A stretch of DNA of 64,000 nucleotides, taken from positions 5,711,001 to 5,775,000 of the forward strand of contig NZ_CP059322.2 of assembly GCF_013694245.2 (NCBI RefSeq), in the 5' to 3' direction. The notes under the pieces are model-generated. The model worked only from the letters and a program-made list of their open reading frames with translations, was not told the DNA's origin and ran no database searches. Below are positions 27,026 to 35,015 of the stretch, one piece after another; within the stretch, counting starts at the first letter, position 1, and each line of letters opens with the position of its first letter. Source of the DNA: Micromonospora ferruginea (GTDB taxonomy: Bacteria; Actinomycetota; Actinomycetes; Mycobacteriales; Micromonosporaceae). Position numbers and translations under genes: made by a program.

Positions 27026-28408
27026 ATGACAAGCGGGCTCGCCCGGGTCACGATCAGCGCGCCCCGCCGTCGCGTCGACGTGGCCCTGCCGGAGCAGGTT
27101 CCCCTGGCCGAGCTGCTGCCGGAGGTGCTGCGGCACGCCGGGGAAGGGCTCGCCGACGACGGTGAACGGCACGGCGGGTGGGTGCTGCGACGCACCGACG
27201 GCGCGGTGCTGGCGACCGCCCAGGCGCTGCTGCCGCAGGGCGTCCGCGACGGCGAGGTGCTGCACCTCGTGCCGGCCCGCGCCGAGTGGCCCGAGCTGGA
27301 GTACGACGACGTGGTCGAGGCGATCGTCGACGGGGCCCGCCGCCGGGGCGCCGCCTGGTCGCCCGGGGCCACCCGGGTCGCCGCGCTGGCCGGCGCCGCC
27401 GTGCCGCTGGCCGTCGGGCTGGTCGCCGTGCTCGCGGCCGGGCCGGGTGAACGCGGCTGGCCGGTCGCCGCCGCGGTCGCCCTGATCCTGGTGCTCGCCG
27501 CCACCGCCGCCTCCCGCGCCTACGCCGACGGCCCGGCCGGCGCCACCCTCGGCGGCTACGCGCTGCCCTGGGCGGCGGCGGCCGGCGCGCTCGCGGTCGG
27601 CTCGGGCGACCCGGTCGGCCCGATCCCCGGCCTGCGCTGGATCGGCGCGCCCGAGCTGCTCGTCGGCTCGGTGGCGCTGCTCCTGGTGGCGGTGCTCGCC
27701 CTGCTCGGCGTGGCCCACCGGTCCCGGGTCCCGGTGGCCGGCGTGACGGTCGGCGTGGCCGGCGCGGCGGCCGCCCTCGGTGCGCTACCGCTCGACCCGG
27801 CCGGCGCGGCGGCGGTGCTGCTCGCCGTGCTGGTCTTCGCGCTCGGCGGGCTGCCGCTGCTGGCCATCCGGGTCGGCAAGCTGCCGCTGCCCCCGCTCAC
27901 CCTGCCCACCCCGGCCGGCACCCGCGACCTGCCCGACCGGGGGCGCGTGCACGCGGCGGTGGCGCGGGCCGAGGAGGCGCTGACCGGGATGCTGCTCGGG
28001 CACGCGGTGCTGGCGGTGGGCGCCGCCGCGGTGCTCGTGGCCACCGGCGGGACGGCCGGGCGGTTGCTGGTCGCGGTCGGCTGCGCGGTGCTGCTGCTGC
28101 GCTCCCGGCTCTTCGTGGCGGTGCGGCACCGGGTGCCCGCCGTCACCGCCGGGCTGGCCGGCTACGCCCTGCTCGGCGCGGTGCTCGCGGAGCGGGCCGG
28201 GCCGGGCGGCCGGCTCGCGCTGACCGTTGGCGGGCTGGCCCTGGCCCTGGTGGCGGTCACCGCCGGCGCCACGTACGCGCGTCGGCCGGTCTCGCCGTAC
28301 CTGGGCCGGCTGGCCGACCTGACCGACACCGCGCTGGTGGTCGCGGTGGTGCCGGTGGCCTGCGCGGTGCTCGACCTCTACGACCGGGCCCGCGGCCTGC
28401 TGGCCTGA
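27026..28408 (+). CDS. eccD: Type VII secretion integral membrane protein EccD
   Basis: A 460-residue protein. An N-terminal ubiquitin-like domain (ARVTISAPRRRVDVALPEQVPLAELLPEVLRH... GWVLRRTDGAVLATAQALLPQGVRDGEVLHLVPA) is followed by about eleven hydrophobic segments, the EccD layout that forms the ESX membrane channel core. ATG 27026 has GGAGA eight nt upstream. It is divergent from eccC. The other core genes eccB and eccE and any WXG100 substrates are not in this window. Confidence 0.9.
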   Translation: MTSGLARVTISAPRRRVDVALPEQVPLAELLPEVLRHAGEGLADDGERHGGWVLRRTDGAVLATAQALLPQGVRDGEVLHLVPARAEWPELEYDDVVEAIVDGARRRGAAWSPGATRVAALAGAAVPLAVGLVAVLAAGPGERGWPVAAAVALILVLAATAASRAYADGPAGATLGGYALPWAAAAGALAVGSGDPVGPIPGLRWIGAPELLVGSVALLLVAVLALLGVAHRSRVPVAGVTVGVAGAAAALGALPLDPAGAAAVLLAVLVFALGGLPLLAIRVGKLPLPPLTLPTPAGTRDLPDRGRVHAAVARAEEALTGMLLGHAVLAVGAAAVLVATGGTAGRLLVAVGCAVLLLRSRLFVAVRHRVPAVTAGLAGYALLGAVLAERAGPGGRLALTVGGLALALVAVTAGATYARRPVSPYLGRLADLTDTALVVAVVPVACAVLDLYDRARGLLA

Positions 28409-28416
28409 ACACGACG

Positions 28417-28446
28417 AAGCCCGGGCCGCCTGTGCGACCCGGGCTT
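28417..28446. terminator. Bidirectional terminator between eccD and ppa
   Basis: AAGCCCGGG (28417-28425) and CCCGGGCTT (28438-28446) form a perfect 9-bp stem with a 12-base loop between two convergent genes. The A/T ends allow function in both directions. Confidence 0.75.
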
Positions 28447-28461
28447 GGAGAAGTCTCGCCG

Positions 28462-28968
28462 TCAGTGCAGCGTCTCGCCGCGCTCCTCGGCCTCCTTGGC
28501 CCGGCGGTACGAGTTGGCGATCTCGGCCTCGGCCTCGACGCGACCCACCCAGGTCGCGCCCTCGACCGACTTGCCCGGCTCCAGGTCCTTGTAGACCTCG
28601 AAGAAGTGCTGGATCTCCAGGCGGTCGAACTCGCCCAGGTGGTGGATGTCGCGCAGGTGCTCCTGGCGCGGGTCCTCGTAGGGGACGCAGAGGACCTTGT
28701 CGTCGCCGCCCTTCTCGTCGGTCATCCGGAACATGCCGATGGTGCGGCAGCGGATCAGGCAGCCCGGGAAGGTCGGCTCGGGCACCAGCACCAGCGCGTC
28801 CAGCGGGTCGCCGTCCTCGCCCAGGGTGCCCTCGATGAAGCCGTAGTCGGCGGGGTACTGCGTGGAGGTGAAGAGGGTGCGGTCCAGCCGGATCCGGCCG
28901 GTCGCGTGGTCCACCTCGTACTTGTTGCGGTGACCCTTGGGGATCTCAACCGTGACGTCGAAATCCAT
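28462..28968 (-). CDS. ppa: Inorganic pyrophosphatase
   Basis: A 168-residue family I soluble pyrophosphatase: MDFDVTVEIPKGHRNKYEVDHATGRIRLDR, YPADYGFIEGTLGEDGDPLDALVL (the DGDPLD metal-binding signature), KVLCVPYEDPRQEHLRDIHHL, and EVYKDLEPGKSVEGATWVGR. It hydrolyses pyrophosphate and pulls biosynthetic reactions forward. ATG 28968 has GAGGGAG eight nt upstream. It is divergent from dacB, as in many actinobacteria. Confidence 0.97.
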   Translation of the reverse strand: MDFDVTVEIPKGHRNKYEVDHATGRIRLDRTLFTSTQYPADYGFIEGTLGEDGDPLDALVLVPEPTFPGCLIRCRTIGMFRMTDEKGGDDKVLCVPYEDPRQEHLRDIHHLGEFDRLEIQHFFEVYKDLEPGKSVEGATWVGRVEAEAEIANSYRRAKEAEERGETLH

Positions 28969-29063
28969 CTTCCACGCTCCCTCGTCTGCCCACGCTGGCT
29001 AACGGAACCTGCGGCTCGCCGCCCGCGCGGGAGGAACGCCCCCCGCCGGCTCCGGCCGCCGCA

Positions 29064-29086
29064 TAGTGTTCGGACCGAAGTAGTGT
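29064..29086. promoter_or_regulatory. Shared ppa/dacB control region with hyphenated palindrome
   Basis: Two TAGTGT boxes (29064-29069 and 29081-29086) flank TTCGG-A-CCGAA (29069-29079), a perfect 5-bp inverted repeat, in the 245-nt region between the divergent genes. A promoter or operator role is a guess from position. Confidence 0.3.
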
Positions 29087-29213
29087 CACCCAAGGCGAAT
29101 TCGAGCGGGGGAGGAGGGGCCGTGGGGAGGGAAGATTCACACTACCGCCCCGAGGGGTTGACGGGCGGCGGTCCGCCGGATTCGGTTCCGGTCCGGCCGG
29201 TGCCACCGGCCGG

Positions 29214-30830
29214 GTGTCCGTCCCCGGCGCCAACGTCACCCACCGTGGCGCCCCCGCCACCGGGTCCGCCCGGGTCGGTCGCCCCGACGACCGGGCGCAC
29301 CCGGGCAACTGGCCGGCCCCGATCCCGGTGAGCCCGCCGGTCCCGCCCGTCGGAGCGGCCCCGCACCCACCCACCCCGCCGCCGGCCGGCCCGCGCCGCC
29401 GGGCCCGGCTGGTCACGGTGCTCGCCGCGCTGCTGGTGCTGGTCCTCGCCGGGGCCGGGCTGGCCGTGCTCCGCCCCGGCCCGGTCGCCGGTTGGCTGGG
29501 CAGCGAGGCCACCCCGTCCGGCGCGACCGCCGCGCCGCCCGAGCCCGACCCGCAGGCGGTGCTCGCCGGCCCGGACGCCAACGCGCCGCTGCCCAGCGGG
29601 GCCGGCATCCGCGCCGCCCTGGATCCGCTGGTGCGCGCCGCCGCACTCGGCGACCGGGTGCACGTGTCGGTGGCGGACGTGACCACCGGCCAGGCGCTCT
29701 ACGGCAGCGGGCCGGACACGCCGACCGTGCCCGCCTCGGTGACCAAGCTGGCCACCGCCGTCGCGGTGCTCTCCGCGCGCGGTCCGGCCCACCGGATCCC
29801 CACCCGGGCGGTGGCCGGCGCCAACCCGGGCGAGGTGGTCCTCGTCGGCGGCGGCGACCCCACCCTCGCGGTGGACCGCAAGAACGCCTTCTACCCGGGC
29901 GCGGCCCGGCTGGACGACCTCGCCGCCCAGGTGCGCACCGCGCTCGGCGGCACCGCTCCGACGAAGGTGATCGTGGACTCTTCGCTGTTCAGCGGCCCGG
30001 TCTTCGAGCCCGGCTGGGACGCGGACATCCCCACCGGCGGGTTCGGCGCGGCGATCACCGCGTTGATGACCGACGGCGCCCGCACGGACCCGGCGCGGGC
30101 CCGGCGCACCGCCGAGGAGACCAACCACGCCGCGGACCGGGTCCCCGACCCGGACCTGACCGCCGGTCGGCAGTTCGCGAAGCTGCTCGGGCTCGGCGGC
30201 AGCGCCGCCAAGGTGACGCGGGGGACCGCGCCGGCGGCCGGCGCGGCGGGCGGGCCCGGCGCCGAGCTGGGCAAGGTCGAGTCGCTGCCGGTGATCCGGC
30301 AGGTCGACATCATGATCAGCGACAGTGACAACGTGATCGCCGAGGCGATGGCCCGCCAGGTCGCGTTGGCCAAGGGCAAGCCCGGCTCCTTCGTCGGCGG
30401 CGCGGCGGCCACCGACGAGGTGCTCGGCGGGCTGGGGCTGCCGGCCGGCGAGATCAGCCTGGCCGACGGCAGCGGCCTGTCCCGCACCAACCGGATCAGC
30501 CCGTCCCTGCTCACCGACCTGATCACGCTGGCCGGGAACGGGAGCCACCCGGAGCTGGCCGCGATCTTCGGCGGCCTGCCGGTCGGCGGCTGGTCCGGCA
30601 CGCTGGACGAGCGCTACCGGGCGGACGCCACCCGGACCGGCGCCGGCGTGGTGCGGGCCAAGACCGGCACGCTGAGCGGGGTGAACGCCATCGCCGGGAC
30701 GGTGACCACCGCGGACGGCCGGTTGCTCACGTTCGCCGTGCTCACCGACCGGACGCAGGGCTCGCTCGACGAGACCCGGCAGGCGCTCGACCGGATCACG
30801 TCCGCGCTGGCCGGCTGCGGCTGCCGCTGA
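29214..30830 (+). CDS. dacB: D-alanyl-D-alanine carboxypeptidase/endopeptidase (PBP4 type, DacB)
   Basis: ORF of 538 residues. A proline-rich cytoplasmic N terminus and one membrane segment (RLVTVLAALLVLVLAGAGLAVL) precede a peptidase S13 domain with the three penicillin-binding motifs: SVTK in PASVTKLATA, SDN in MISDSDNVIAE, and KTGT in AKTGTLSGVNAI. It trims peptidoglycan stem peptides outside the membrane. The start is uncertain: GTG 29214 is the first start in this frame but lacks a ribosome site, while GTG 29122 has an excellent GGGGGAGGAGGGG site but is in another frame (see finding). It lies in the conserved ppa-dacB-DUF2342-tilS-hpt-ftsH block. Confidence 0.88.
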   Translation: MSVPGANVTHRGAPATGSARVGRPDDRAHPGNWPAPIPVSPPVPPVGAAPHPPTPPPAGPRRRARLVTVLAALLVLVLAGAGLAVLRPGPVAGWLGSEATPSGATAAPPEPDPQAVLAGPDANAPLPSGAGIRAALDPLVRAAALGDRVHVSVADVTTGQALYGSGPDTPTVPASVTKLATAVAVLSARGPAHRIPTRAVAGANPGEVVLVGGGDPTLAVDRKNAFYPGAARLDDLAAQVRTALGGTAPTKVIVDSSLFSGPVFEPGWDADIPTGGFGAAITALMTDGARTDPARARRTAEETNHAADRVPDPDLTAGRQFAKLLGLGGSAAKVTRGTAPAAGAAGGPGAELGKVESLPVIRQVDIMISDSDNVIAEAMARQVALAKGKPGSFVGGAAATDEVLGGLGLPAGEISLADGSGLSRTNRISPSLLTDLITLAGNGSHPELAAIFGGLPVGGWSGTLDERYRADATRTGAGVVRAKTGTLSGVNAIAGTVTTADGRLLTFAVLTDRTQGSLDETRQALDRITSALAGCGCR

Positions 30831-30884
30831 CCGACCGGCGTCGATCGGCCGGCGCGAGCCCGGGTGGGGGTGTCGCGGCGCGGG

Positions 30885-30890
30885 TACGGT
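30885..30890 (+). promoter_or_regulatory. Candidate -10 box for a leaderless DUF2342 transcript
   Basis: TACGGT ends six nt before ATG 30897. Confidence 0.4.
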
Positions 30891-30896
30891 GGGTTC

Positions 30897-31964
30897 ATGG
30901 CGCAGTTCGTGGACTGGGATCTGGCCGCCGCCACCGCGGGGGCGCTGAGCAAGTCGGGCCCCCGGGTGTCGTACACCGAGGCGACCGACGTGGTCGGCGA
31001 CCTGCGCCGGCTGACCGAGGAGGCCGCCGGTCACGTGGCCGACTACACCGGGCTGCGGGCCCAGGTGGCCCACCCACCGGTGCGGGTGGTCGACCGCCGG
31101 GACTGGGCGGCGGCCAACATCGCCGGGCTGCGTGAGGTGGTCACCCCGCTGGTCGAGCGGCTCTCCGGGGACAAGCGGCCGGGCGCGTTCACCGAGGCGA
31201 TCGGCTCCCGGCTGACCGGGGTGCAGGCCGGCACCGTGCTGGCCTACCTGTCCGGCCGGGTGCTCGGCCAGTACGAGGTCTTCGCCGGCGACCCCGGCCA
31301 ACTGCTGCTGGTGGCCCCGAACATCGTCGAGGTCGAGCGGAAGCTCGGCGCCGACCCGCGCGACTTCCGGCTGTGGGTGTGCCTGCACGAGGTGACCCAC
31401 CGGACCCAGTTCACCGCCGTGCCGTGGATGCGTGCCTACTTCCTCGGCGAGGTGCAGGCGTTCGTGGACGCCTCGCAGGGCGGCGAGCACGTGCTGGAGC
31501 GCCTGCGCCGGGGCGTGGCGACGCTCTCCGACGCGGTCAAGGACCCGGAGAGCCGCGCCAGCGTGCTCGACATCGTGCAGACCCCGGCGCAGCGCGCCGT
31601 GCTGGACCGGTTGACCGCGCTGATGACGTTGCTGGAGGGACACGCCGAGTTCGTGATGGACGGCGTCGGCCCGACGGTCATCCCCAGCGTCGAGTCGATC
31701 CGGGCGGCGTTCAACCGCCGCCGGGAGTCCGGCAACCCGCTGGAGAAGGCGATCCGGCGGCTGCTCGGCGTCGAGGTCAAGATGCGCCAGTACGCCGAGG
31801 GGCGCAAGTTCGTGCACGGCGTGGTGGAGCGGGTCGGCATGGCCGGCTTCAACAAGATCTTCTCGTCCCCGCTCACCCTGCCCCGGCTCGACGAGCTGGG
31901 CGACCCGGATGCCTGGGTGTCCCGGGTGCACGGGCCGGCCGGTGCCACCCCGACCGCCGGCTGA
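30897..31964 (+). CDS. Zinc-dependent metalloprotease, DUF2342 (F420-biosynthesis-associated) family
   Basis: A 355-residue protein: MAQFVDWDLAAATAGALSKSGPRVSYTEATDVVGDLRRLTEEAAGHVADYTGL, with the HEVTH zincin motif in LWVCLHEVTHRTQFTAVPWMRAYFLGEVQAFVD and a second conserved region LLEGHAEFVMDGVGPTVIPSVESIRAAFNRRR. The family is common in actinobacteria between dacB and tilS; it was named for association with F420 genes but its function is not known to me. ATG 30897 follows a TACGGT box by six nt, suggesting a leaderless transcript. Its 3' end overlaps the longest reading of tilS by 56 nt. Confidence 0.88.
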   Translation: MAQFVDWDLAAATAGALSKSGPRVSYTEATDVVGDLRRLTEEAAGHVADYTGLRAQVAHPPVRVVDRRDWAAANIAGLREVVTPLVERLSGDKRPGAFTEAIGSRLTGVQAGTVLAYLSGRVLGQYEVFAGDPGQLLLVAPNIVEVERKLGADPRDFRLWVCLHEVTHRTQFTAVPWMRAYFLGEVQAFVDASQGGEHVLERLRRGVATLSDAVKDPESRASVLDIVQTPAQRAVLDRLTALMTLLEGHAEFVMDGVGPTVIPSVESIRAAFNRRRESGNPLEKAIRRLLGVEVKMRQYAEGRKFVHGVVERVGMAGFNKIFSSPLTLPRLDELGDPDAWVSRVHGPAGATPTAG

Positions 31965-32991
31965 ACCGGCCGCGCCGGCCGGTCGGTCGCCGCTCACCCC
32001 GTCGCCGGCACCGGCCGTCGCCGCCGTGCGGCTCGCGGTACGCCGGCTGCTGACCGGGCTGCCCGGTGCCGGTCCGGTGCTGGTGGCCTGCTCCGGCGGC
32101 CCGGATTCGCTGGCCCTGGCGGCGGCCACCGCGTTCGTGGCGCCCCGCCTCGGCCGTCCGGCCGGCCTGGTGACCGTCGACCACGACCTGCAACCGGGTT
32201 CGGCCGAGCGGGCCGAGGCGGTCGCCGGCTGGGCCCGTACCGCCGGGTTCGACCCGGTGGAGGTGCTTCCGGTGCGGGTGGCCGGCCGGCCCGGCGGCCC
32301 GGAGGCGGCCGCCCGCACGGCCCGCTACGAGGCGTTGGTCGTGGCCGCGAAGCGGCACCACGCGGCCGGGGTGCTGCTCGGGCACACCCGGGACGACCAG
32401 GCGGAGACCGTGCTGCTCGCGCTGGCGCGCGGCGCCGGGCCGCGCGGGCTGTCCGGGATGCCGGAGCGGCGGGAGTTGGACGGGGTGCCGCTGCTGCGCC
32501 CGCTGCTCGACGTGGCGCGGTCCGACACCGGGGCGGCCTGTGCCGCGCTCGGCCTGACCGCGTGGGCCGACCCGCACAACACCGATCCGGCGTACGCCCG
32601 GGCCCGGGTCCGGGCCGAGGCGTTGCCGGCGTTGGTCGACGCGCTCGGGCCGGGCGTGGTGGCGAACCTGGCCCGGACCGCCCGCCTGATCGCGGCGGAC
32701 GCCGCCGCGCTGGACACGCTGGCCGCCGCGGCGCTCGACGATGTCCGGGCGGCCGGCGGCGGGCTCTCGGTGGACGGGCTGGCCGCGTTGCCGGACGCGG
32801 TTCGCGGTCGGGTGCTGCACGCCTGGGCGCGGGAGTTGGGCGCTCCGCCGGCCGACCTGTCCCACCGGCACGTGGCGGCGCTGGACGCCCTGGTCACCGA
32901 CTGGCGCGGCCAGGGCCCGGCACACCTGCCCGGCAACCTGCCGGTGCGCCGCCACGCGGGCCGCCTGGTGCAAGGCGGGGCCCCCGCTTAA
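31909..32991 (+). CDS. tilS: tRNA(Ile)-lysidine synthase
   Basis: Up to 360 residues. The PP-loop ATPase motif SGGPDS (LVACSGGPDSLALAAAT) and the TilS signature LGHTRDDQAETVLLALARGAG identify it; it converts C34 of the AUA-reading tRNA-Ile to lysidine. ATG 31909 is the only ATG and overlaps the previous gene; GTG 31942 or GTG 32026 would remove part or all of the overlap and still leave 22 residues before the PP-loop. The C terminus QGGAPA-stop is encoded by a dispersed palindromic repeat, which supplies the TAA. It precedes hpt in the usual gene order, here separated from it by a regulator gene. Confidence 0.92.
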   Translation: MPGCPGCTGRPVPPRPPAEPAAPAGRSPLTPSPAPAVAAVRLAVRRLLTGLPGAGPVLVACSGGPDSLALAAATAFVAPRLGRPAGLVTVDHDLQPGSAERAEAVAGWARTAGFDPVEVLPVRVAGRPGGPEAAARTARYEALVVAAKRHHAAGVLLGHTRDDQAETVLLALARGAGPRGLSGMPERRELDGVPLLRPLLDVARSDTGAACAALGLTAWADPHNTDPAYARARVRAEALPALVDALGPGVVANLARTARLIAADAAALDTLAAAALDDVRAAGGGLSVDGLAALPDAVRGRVLHAWARELGAPPADLSHRHVAALDALVTDWRGQGPAHLPGNLPVRRHAGRLVQGGAPA

Positions 32992-33030
32992 CGCCTTCGG
33001 TATAGGCGGGGCCCCCGCTTAACGCCTTCG
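32975..33030. repeat. Dispersed palindromic repeat, two direct copies, at the tilS 3' end
   Basis: A 27-bp word starting GGCGGGGCCCCCGCTTAACG occurs twice, separated by TATA, and the GC arms can pair to form a long stem. The same arm and loop sequence is found at 4079-4131. The first copy contains the tilS stop codon; the second ends about 10 nt from the stop of the convergent regulator gene, so it could also act as a bidirectional terminator. Confidence 0.85.
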
Positions 33031-33038
33031 GCGGCCGG

Positions 33039-33998
33039 TCAGGCGTCGACGCGCTCGCGGAAGGTGGTCCGATAGGCCTGCGGCGTGGTGCCGACCCGCC
33101 GGGTGAAGTGGTGCCGCAGCGCGGCCGCGTCGCCGAAGCCGGCCTGGTCGGCCACGCTCTCCACGCTGAGCCTGGTGTCCTCCAGCAGCCGGCGGGCCAG
33201 CAGCACCCGCTGGTTGGTCAGCCAGTCGTGCGGCGTGGTGCCGGTCTCGGCCCGGAACCGGCGGGCGAAGGTACGCGGGGCCATCCCGGCCCGGGCGGCC
33301 AGCTCGTCCACGGTCACGCCGCGGTCCAGGTGGCCCATCAGCCACTCCAGCACCGGTTCGAGGGTGGGCGCCTCCGGCGCCTTCGGGATGGGCGCCTCGA
33401 CGTACTGCGCCTGGCCACCGTCGCGGTGCGGCGGGACGACCATCCGCCGGGCCAGTCGGGTGGCCACGGCCGAGCCGTGCTCCTGTCGGACCAGGTGCAG
33501 GCAGGCGTCGATCCCGGCGGCGGTGCCGGCGCTGGTCAGCAGCCGGCCGTCCTGCACGTAGAGCGAGTTGCACCGGACCCGGGCCGTCGGGAACTGCTCC
33601 TGGAGTTCGTCGACGTGCCGCCAGTGCGTGGTGCAGTCGCGCCCGTCGAGCAGCCCGGCCCGGCCCAGCACGAACGCGCCGGAGCAGACGCTGAGCAGCC
33701 ACGCGCCCCGGTCGGCGGCGCGGCGCAGCGCGGCCAGCACGGGCTCGGGCACGGCGGTGTCGCCCGAGTGCGCCGGCACCGCCACCAGGTCGGCGTCGTC
33801 GACCGGGGCGAGGTCGGCGGTCGGGGTGAGCAGGAAGCCGGAGCGGCTGCGCACCGGCCCGCCGTCGGCGGTGCAGACGTCGAACCGATAGCCGGGGAAG
33901 CCGTCGGCGGTGCGGTCGGTGCCGAACACCTCGGCGAGCACGCCGAGTTCGAACGCGGCGACCTCGTCGAGGGTGATGACGGCGACCGAGCGGAGCAT
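33039..33998 (-). CDS. GlxA-type AraC-family regulator (DJ-1/PfpI plus HTH)
   Basis: A 319-residue protein: residues 1-190 form a DJ-1/PfpI-like domain (SVAVITLDEVAAFELGVLAEVF, GAWLLSVCSGAFVLGRAGLLDGRDCTTHWRH with the nucleophile-elbow Cys in VCSGAF), and residues 215-319 a double helix-turn-helix AraC domain (MGHLDRGVTVDELAARAGMAPRTFARRFRAETGTTPHDWL, SVESVADQAGFGDAAALRHHFTRRVGTTPQAYR). It probably regulates the divergent small membrane-peptide gene or a distant target. ATG 33998 follows TACCCT by six nt (leaderless pattern). It interrupts the usual tilS-hpt adjacency. Confidence 0.92.
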   Translation of the reverse strand: MLRSVAVITLDEVAAFELGVLAEVFGTDRTADGFPGYRFDVCTADGGPVRSRSGFLLTPTADLAPVDDADLVAVPAHSGDTAVPEPVLAALRRAADRGAWLLSVCSGAFVLGRAGLLDGRDCTTHWRHVDELQEQFPTARVRCNSLYVQDGRLLTSAGTAAGIDACLHLVRQEHGSAVATRLARRMVVPPHRDGGQAQYVEAPIPKAPEAPTLEPVLEWLMGHLDRGVTVDELAARAGMAPRTFARRFRAETGTTPHDWLTNQRVLLARRLLEDTRLSVESVADQAGFGDAAALRHHFTRRVGTTPQAYRTTFRERVDA

Positions 33999-34004
33999 GT
34001 GACG

Positions 34005-34010
34005 AGGGTA
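34005..34010 (-). promoter_or_regulatory. Candidate -10 box for a leaderless GlxA-type regulator transcript
   Basis: TACCCT on the minus strand ends six nt before ATG 33998. Confidence 0.4.
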
Positions 34011-34039
34011 ACCCAGCGGGTGGCAGAAAATCGATGCCC

Positions 34040-34057
34040 AGTGGCATGTCTGCCACT
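34040..34057. promoter_or_regulatory. Candidate operator between the GlxA-type regulator and the small divergent gene
   Basis: AGTGGCA (34040-34046) and TGCCACT (34051-34057) are perfect inverted repeats around TGTC. A further TGGCAGAAAATCGATGCCCA half-site pair lies just beside it (34021-34040). Its position between divergent genes suggests an autoregulatory operator. Confidence 0.5.
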
Positions 34058-34148
34058 GTCCGCACCGGACGGCGGGCCGCAGACTAGGTGGTGTCCGGTG
34101 CGCACCGGCGGCGAAAACAGTCTCAACCCTTCGAAAGTGAGCGCCGCC

Positions 34149-34286
34149 ATGACCGTTCTGCTGCTCCTGCTCTTCCTGTTCCTCCTCGTCGGGGCCAGCG
34201 CCCTCGGGCTCACCGCCGACACCCGCGACTCGGCCGACTGGAAGCCGACCGACGACGGGCGGCGCTGGCGCTCCCGCACCTGCTGA
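34149..34286 (+). CDS. Small single-pass membrane peptide (45 aa)
   Basis: MTVLLLLLFLFLLVGASALGLTADTRDSADWKPTDDGRRWRSRTC, stop TGA at 34284. One hydrophobic helix (residues 2-21) is followed by a charged tail with an RDSADWKPTDDGRR stretch. The composition is non-random and the coding frame is G/C-biased at third positions. It is divergent from the GlxA-type regulator, with a perfect inverted repeat between them, and is followed by a strong hairpin, so it looks like a real one-gene unit. I do not recognise the family. Confidence 0.55.
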   Translation: MTVLLLLLFLFLLVGASALGLTADTRDSADWKPTDDGRRWRSRTC

Positions 34287-34317
34287 GGCGATTTATTTCC
34301 TTTGCGACGAAAATCCT

Positions 34318-34351
34318 CGGCGGGACCGCGCCAAAAGGGGCGGCCCCGCCG
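34318..34351 (+). terminator. Hairpin terminator after the small membrane-peptide gene
   Basis: CGGCGGGACCGCGCC pairs with GGGGCGGCCCCGCCG around a short A-rich loop, about 13 of 15 positions matching. It lies 32 nt after the 45-aa ORF and 34 nt before hpt. Confidence 0.55.
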
Positions 34352-34385
34352 ACGCAGGGCATCCGGCGTACGGCAGGCTAGGAGC

Positions 34386-34961
34386 ATGTCTGACGGCTCC
34401 TGGTACGACGCCGACATCGACCACGTGATCATCTCCGAGGCGCAGATCCGCGAGAAGACGGCCGAGCTGGCCAAGCAGGTCTCGGCGGACTACGCACACG
34501 TCGAGGACGGCCTCCTGCTCGTCTGTGTGCTCAAGGGCGCGGTCATGTTCATGGCCGACTTCGCCCGCGCGCTGGGCCGCCAGGGCCCGCCCGCCGAACT
34601 GGAGTTCATGGCCGTCTCGTCGTACGGCCAGGGCACCACCTCGTCCGGTGTGGTCCGCATCCTCAAGGACCTGGACCGCGACATCGCCGGGCGGCACGTG
34701 GTGGTCGTCGAGGACATCGTCGACTCCGGCCTGACCCTCTCCTGGCTGCTGCGCTACCTGGAGTCGCGCTCCGCGGCCAGCGTCGAGGTGGTCGCCCTGT
34801 TCCGCAAGCCGGACGCGGTCAAGGTCGAGGTGCCGGTGAAGTACGTCGGCTTCGACATCCCGACCGAGTTCGTCGTCGGCTACGGCCTCGACTTCGGCGA
34901 GCGCTACCGCGAGCTGCCGTACGTCGGGGTGCTGAAGCCCGAGGTCTACGCGCGGGCCTGA
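34386..34961 (+). CDS. hpt: Hypoxanthine phosphoribosyltransferase
   Basis: A 191-residue purine-salvage enzyme that makes IMP/GMP from hypoxanthine/guanine and PRPP. Visible motifs are LLLVCVLKGAVMFMADFARAL, FMAVSSYGQGTTSSGVVRILKDLDRD, the PRPP-binding VVVVEDIVDSGLTLSWLL, and KYVGFDIPTEFVVGYGLDFGERYRELPYVGVL. ATG 34386. It normally follows tilS directly; here the regulator and small-peptide unit lies between. The following gene is ftsH after a 432-nt structured spacer. Confidence 0.97.
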   Translation: MSDGSWYDADIDHVIISEAQIREKTAELAKQVSADYAHVEDGLLLVCVLKGAVMFMADFARALGRQGPPAELEFMAVSSYGQGTTSSGVVRILKDLDRDIAGRHVVVVEDIVDSGLTLSWLLRYLESRSAASVEVVALFRKPDAVKVEVPVKYVGFDIPTEFVVGYGLDFGERYRELPYVGVLKPEVYARA

Positions 34962-35015
34962 CCCCCGGCGGGCCGCTCGTCAGCGGACGTTCAGCGGGCT
35001 CTCAGTCTTTCGGTC

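Noticed and set aside
30864..30896. Upstream GTG start at 30864 for the DUF2342 protein
   Set aside because: It adds 11 atypical residues and the TACGGT box sits inside them; ATG 30897 fits the leaderless spacing and begins with the conserved WD-rich N terminus.
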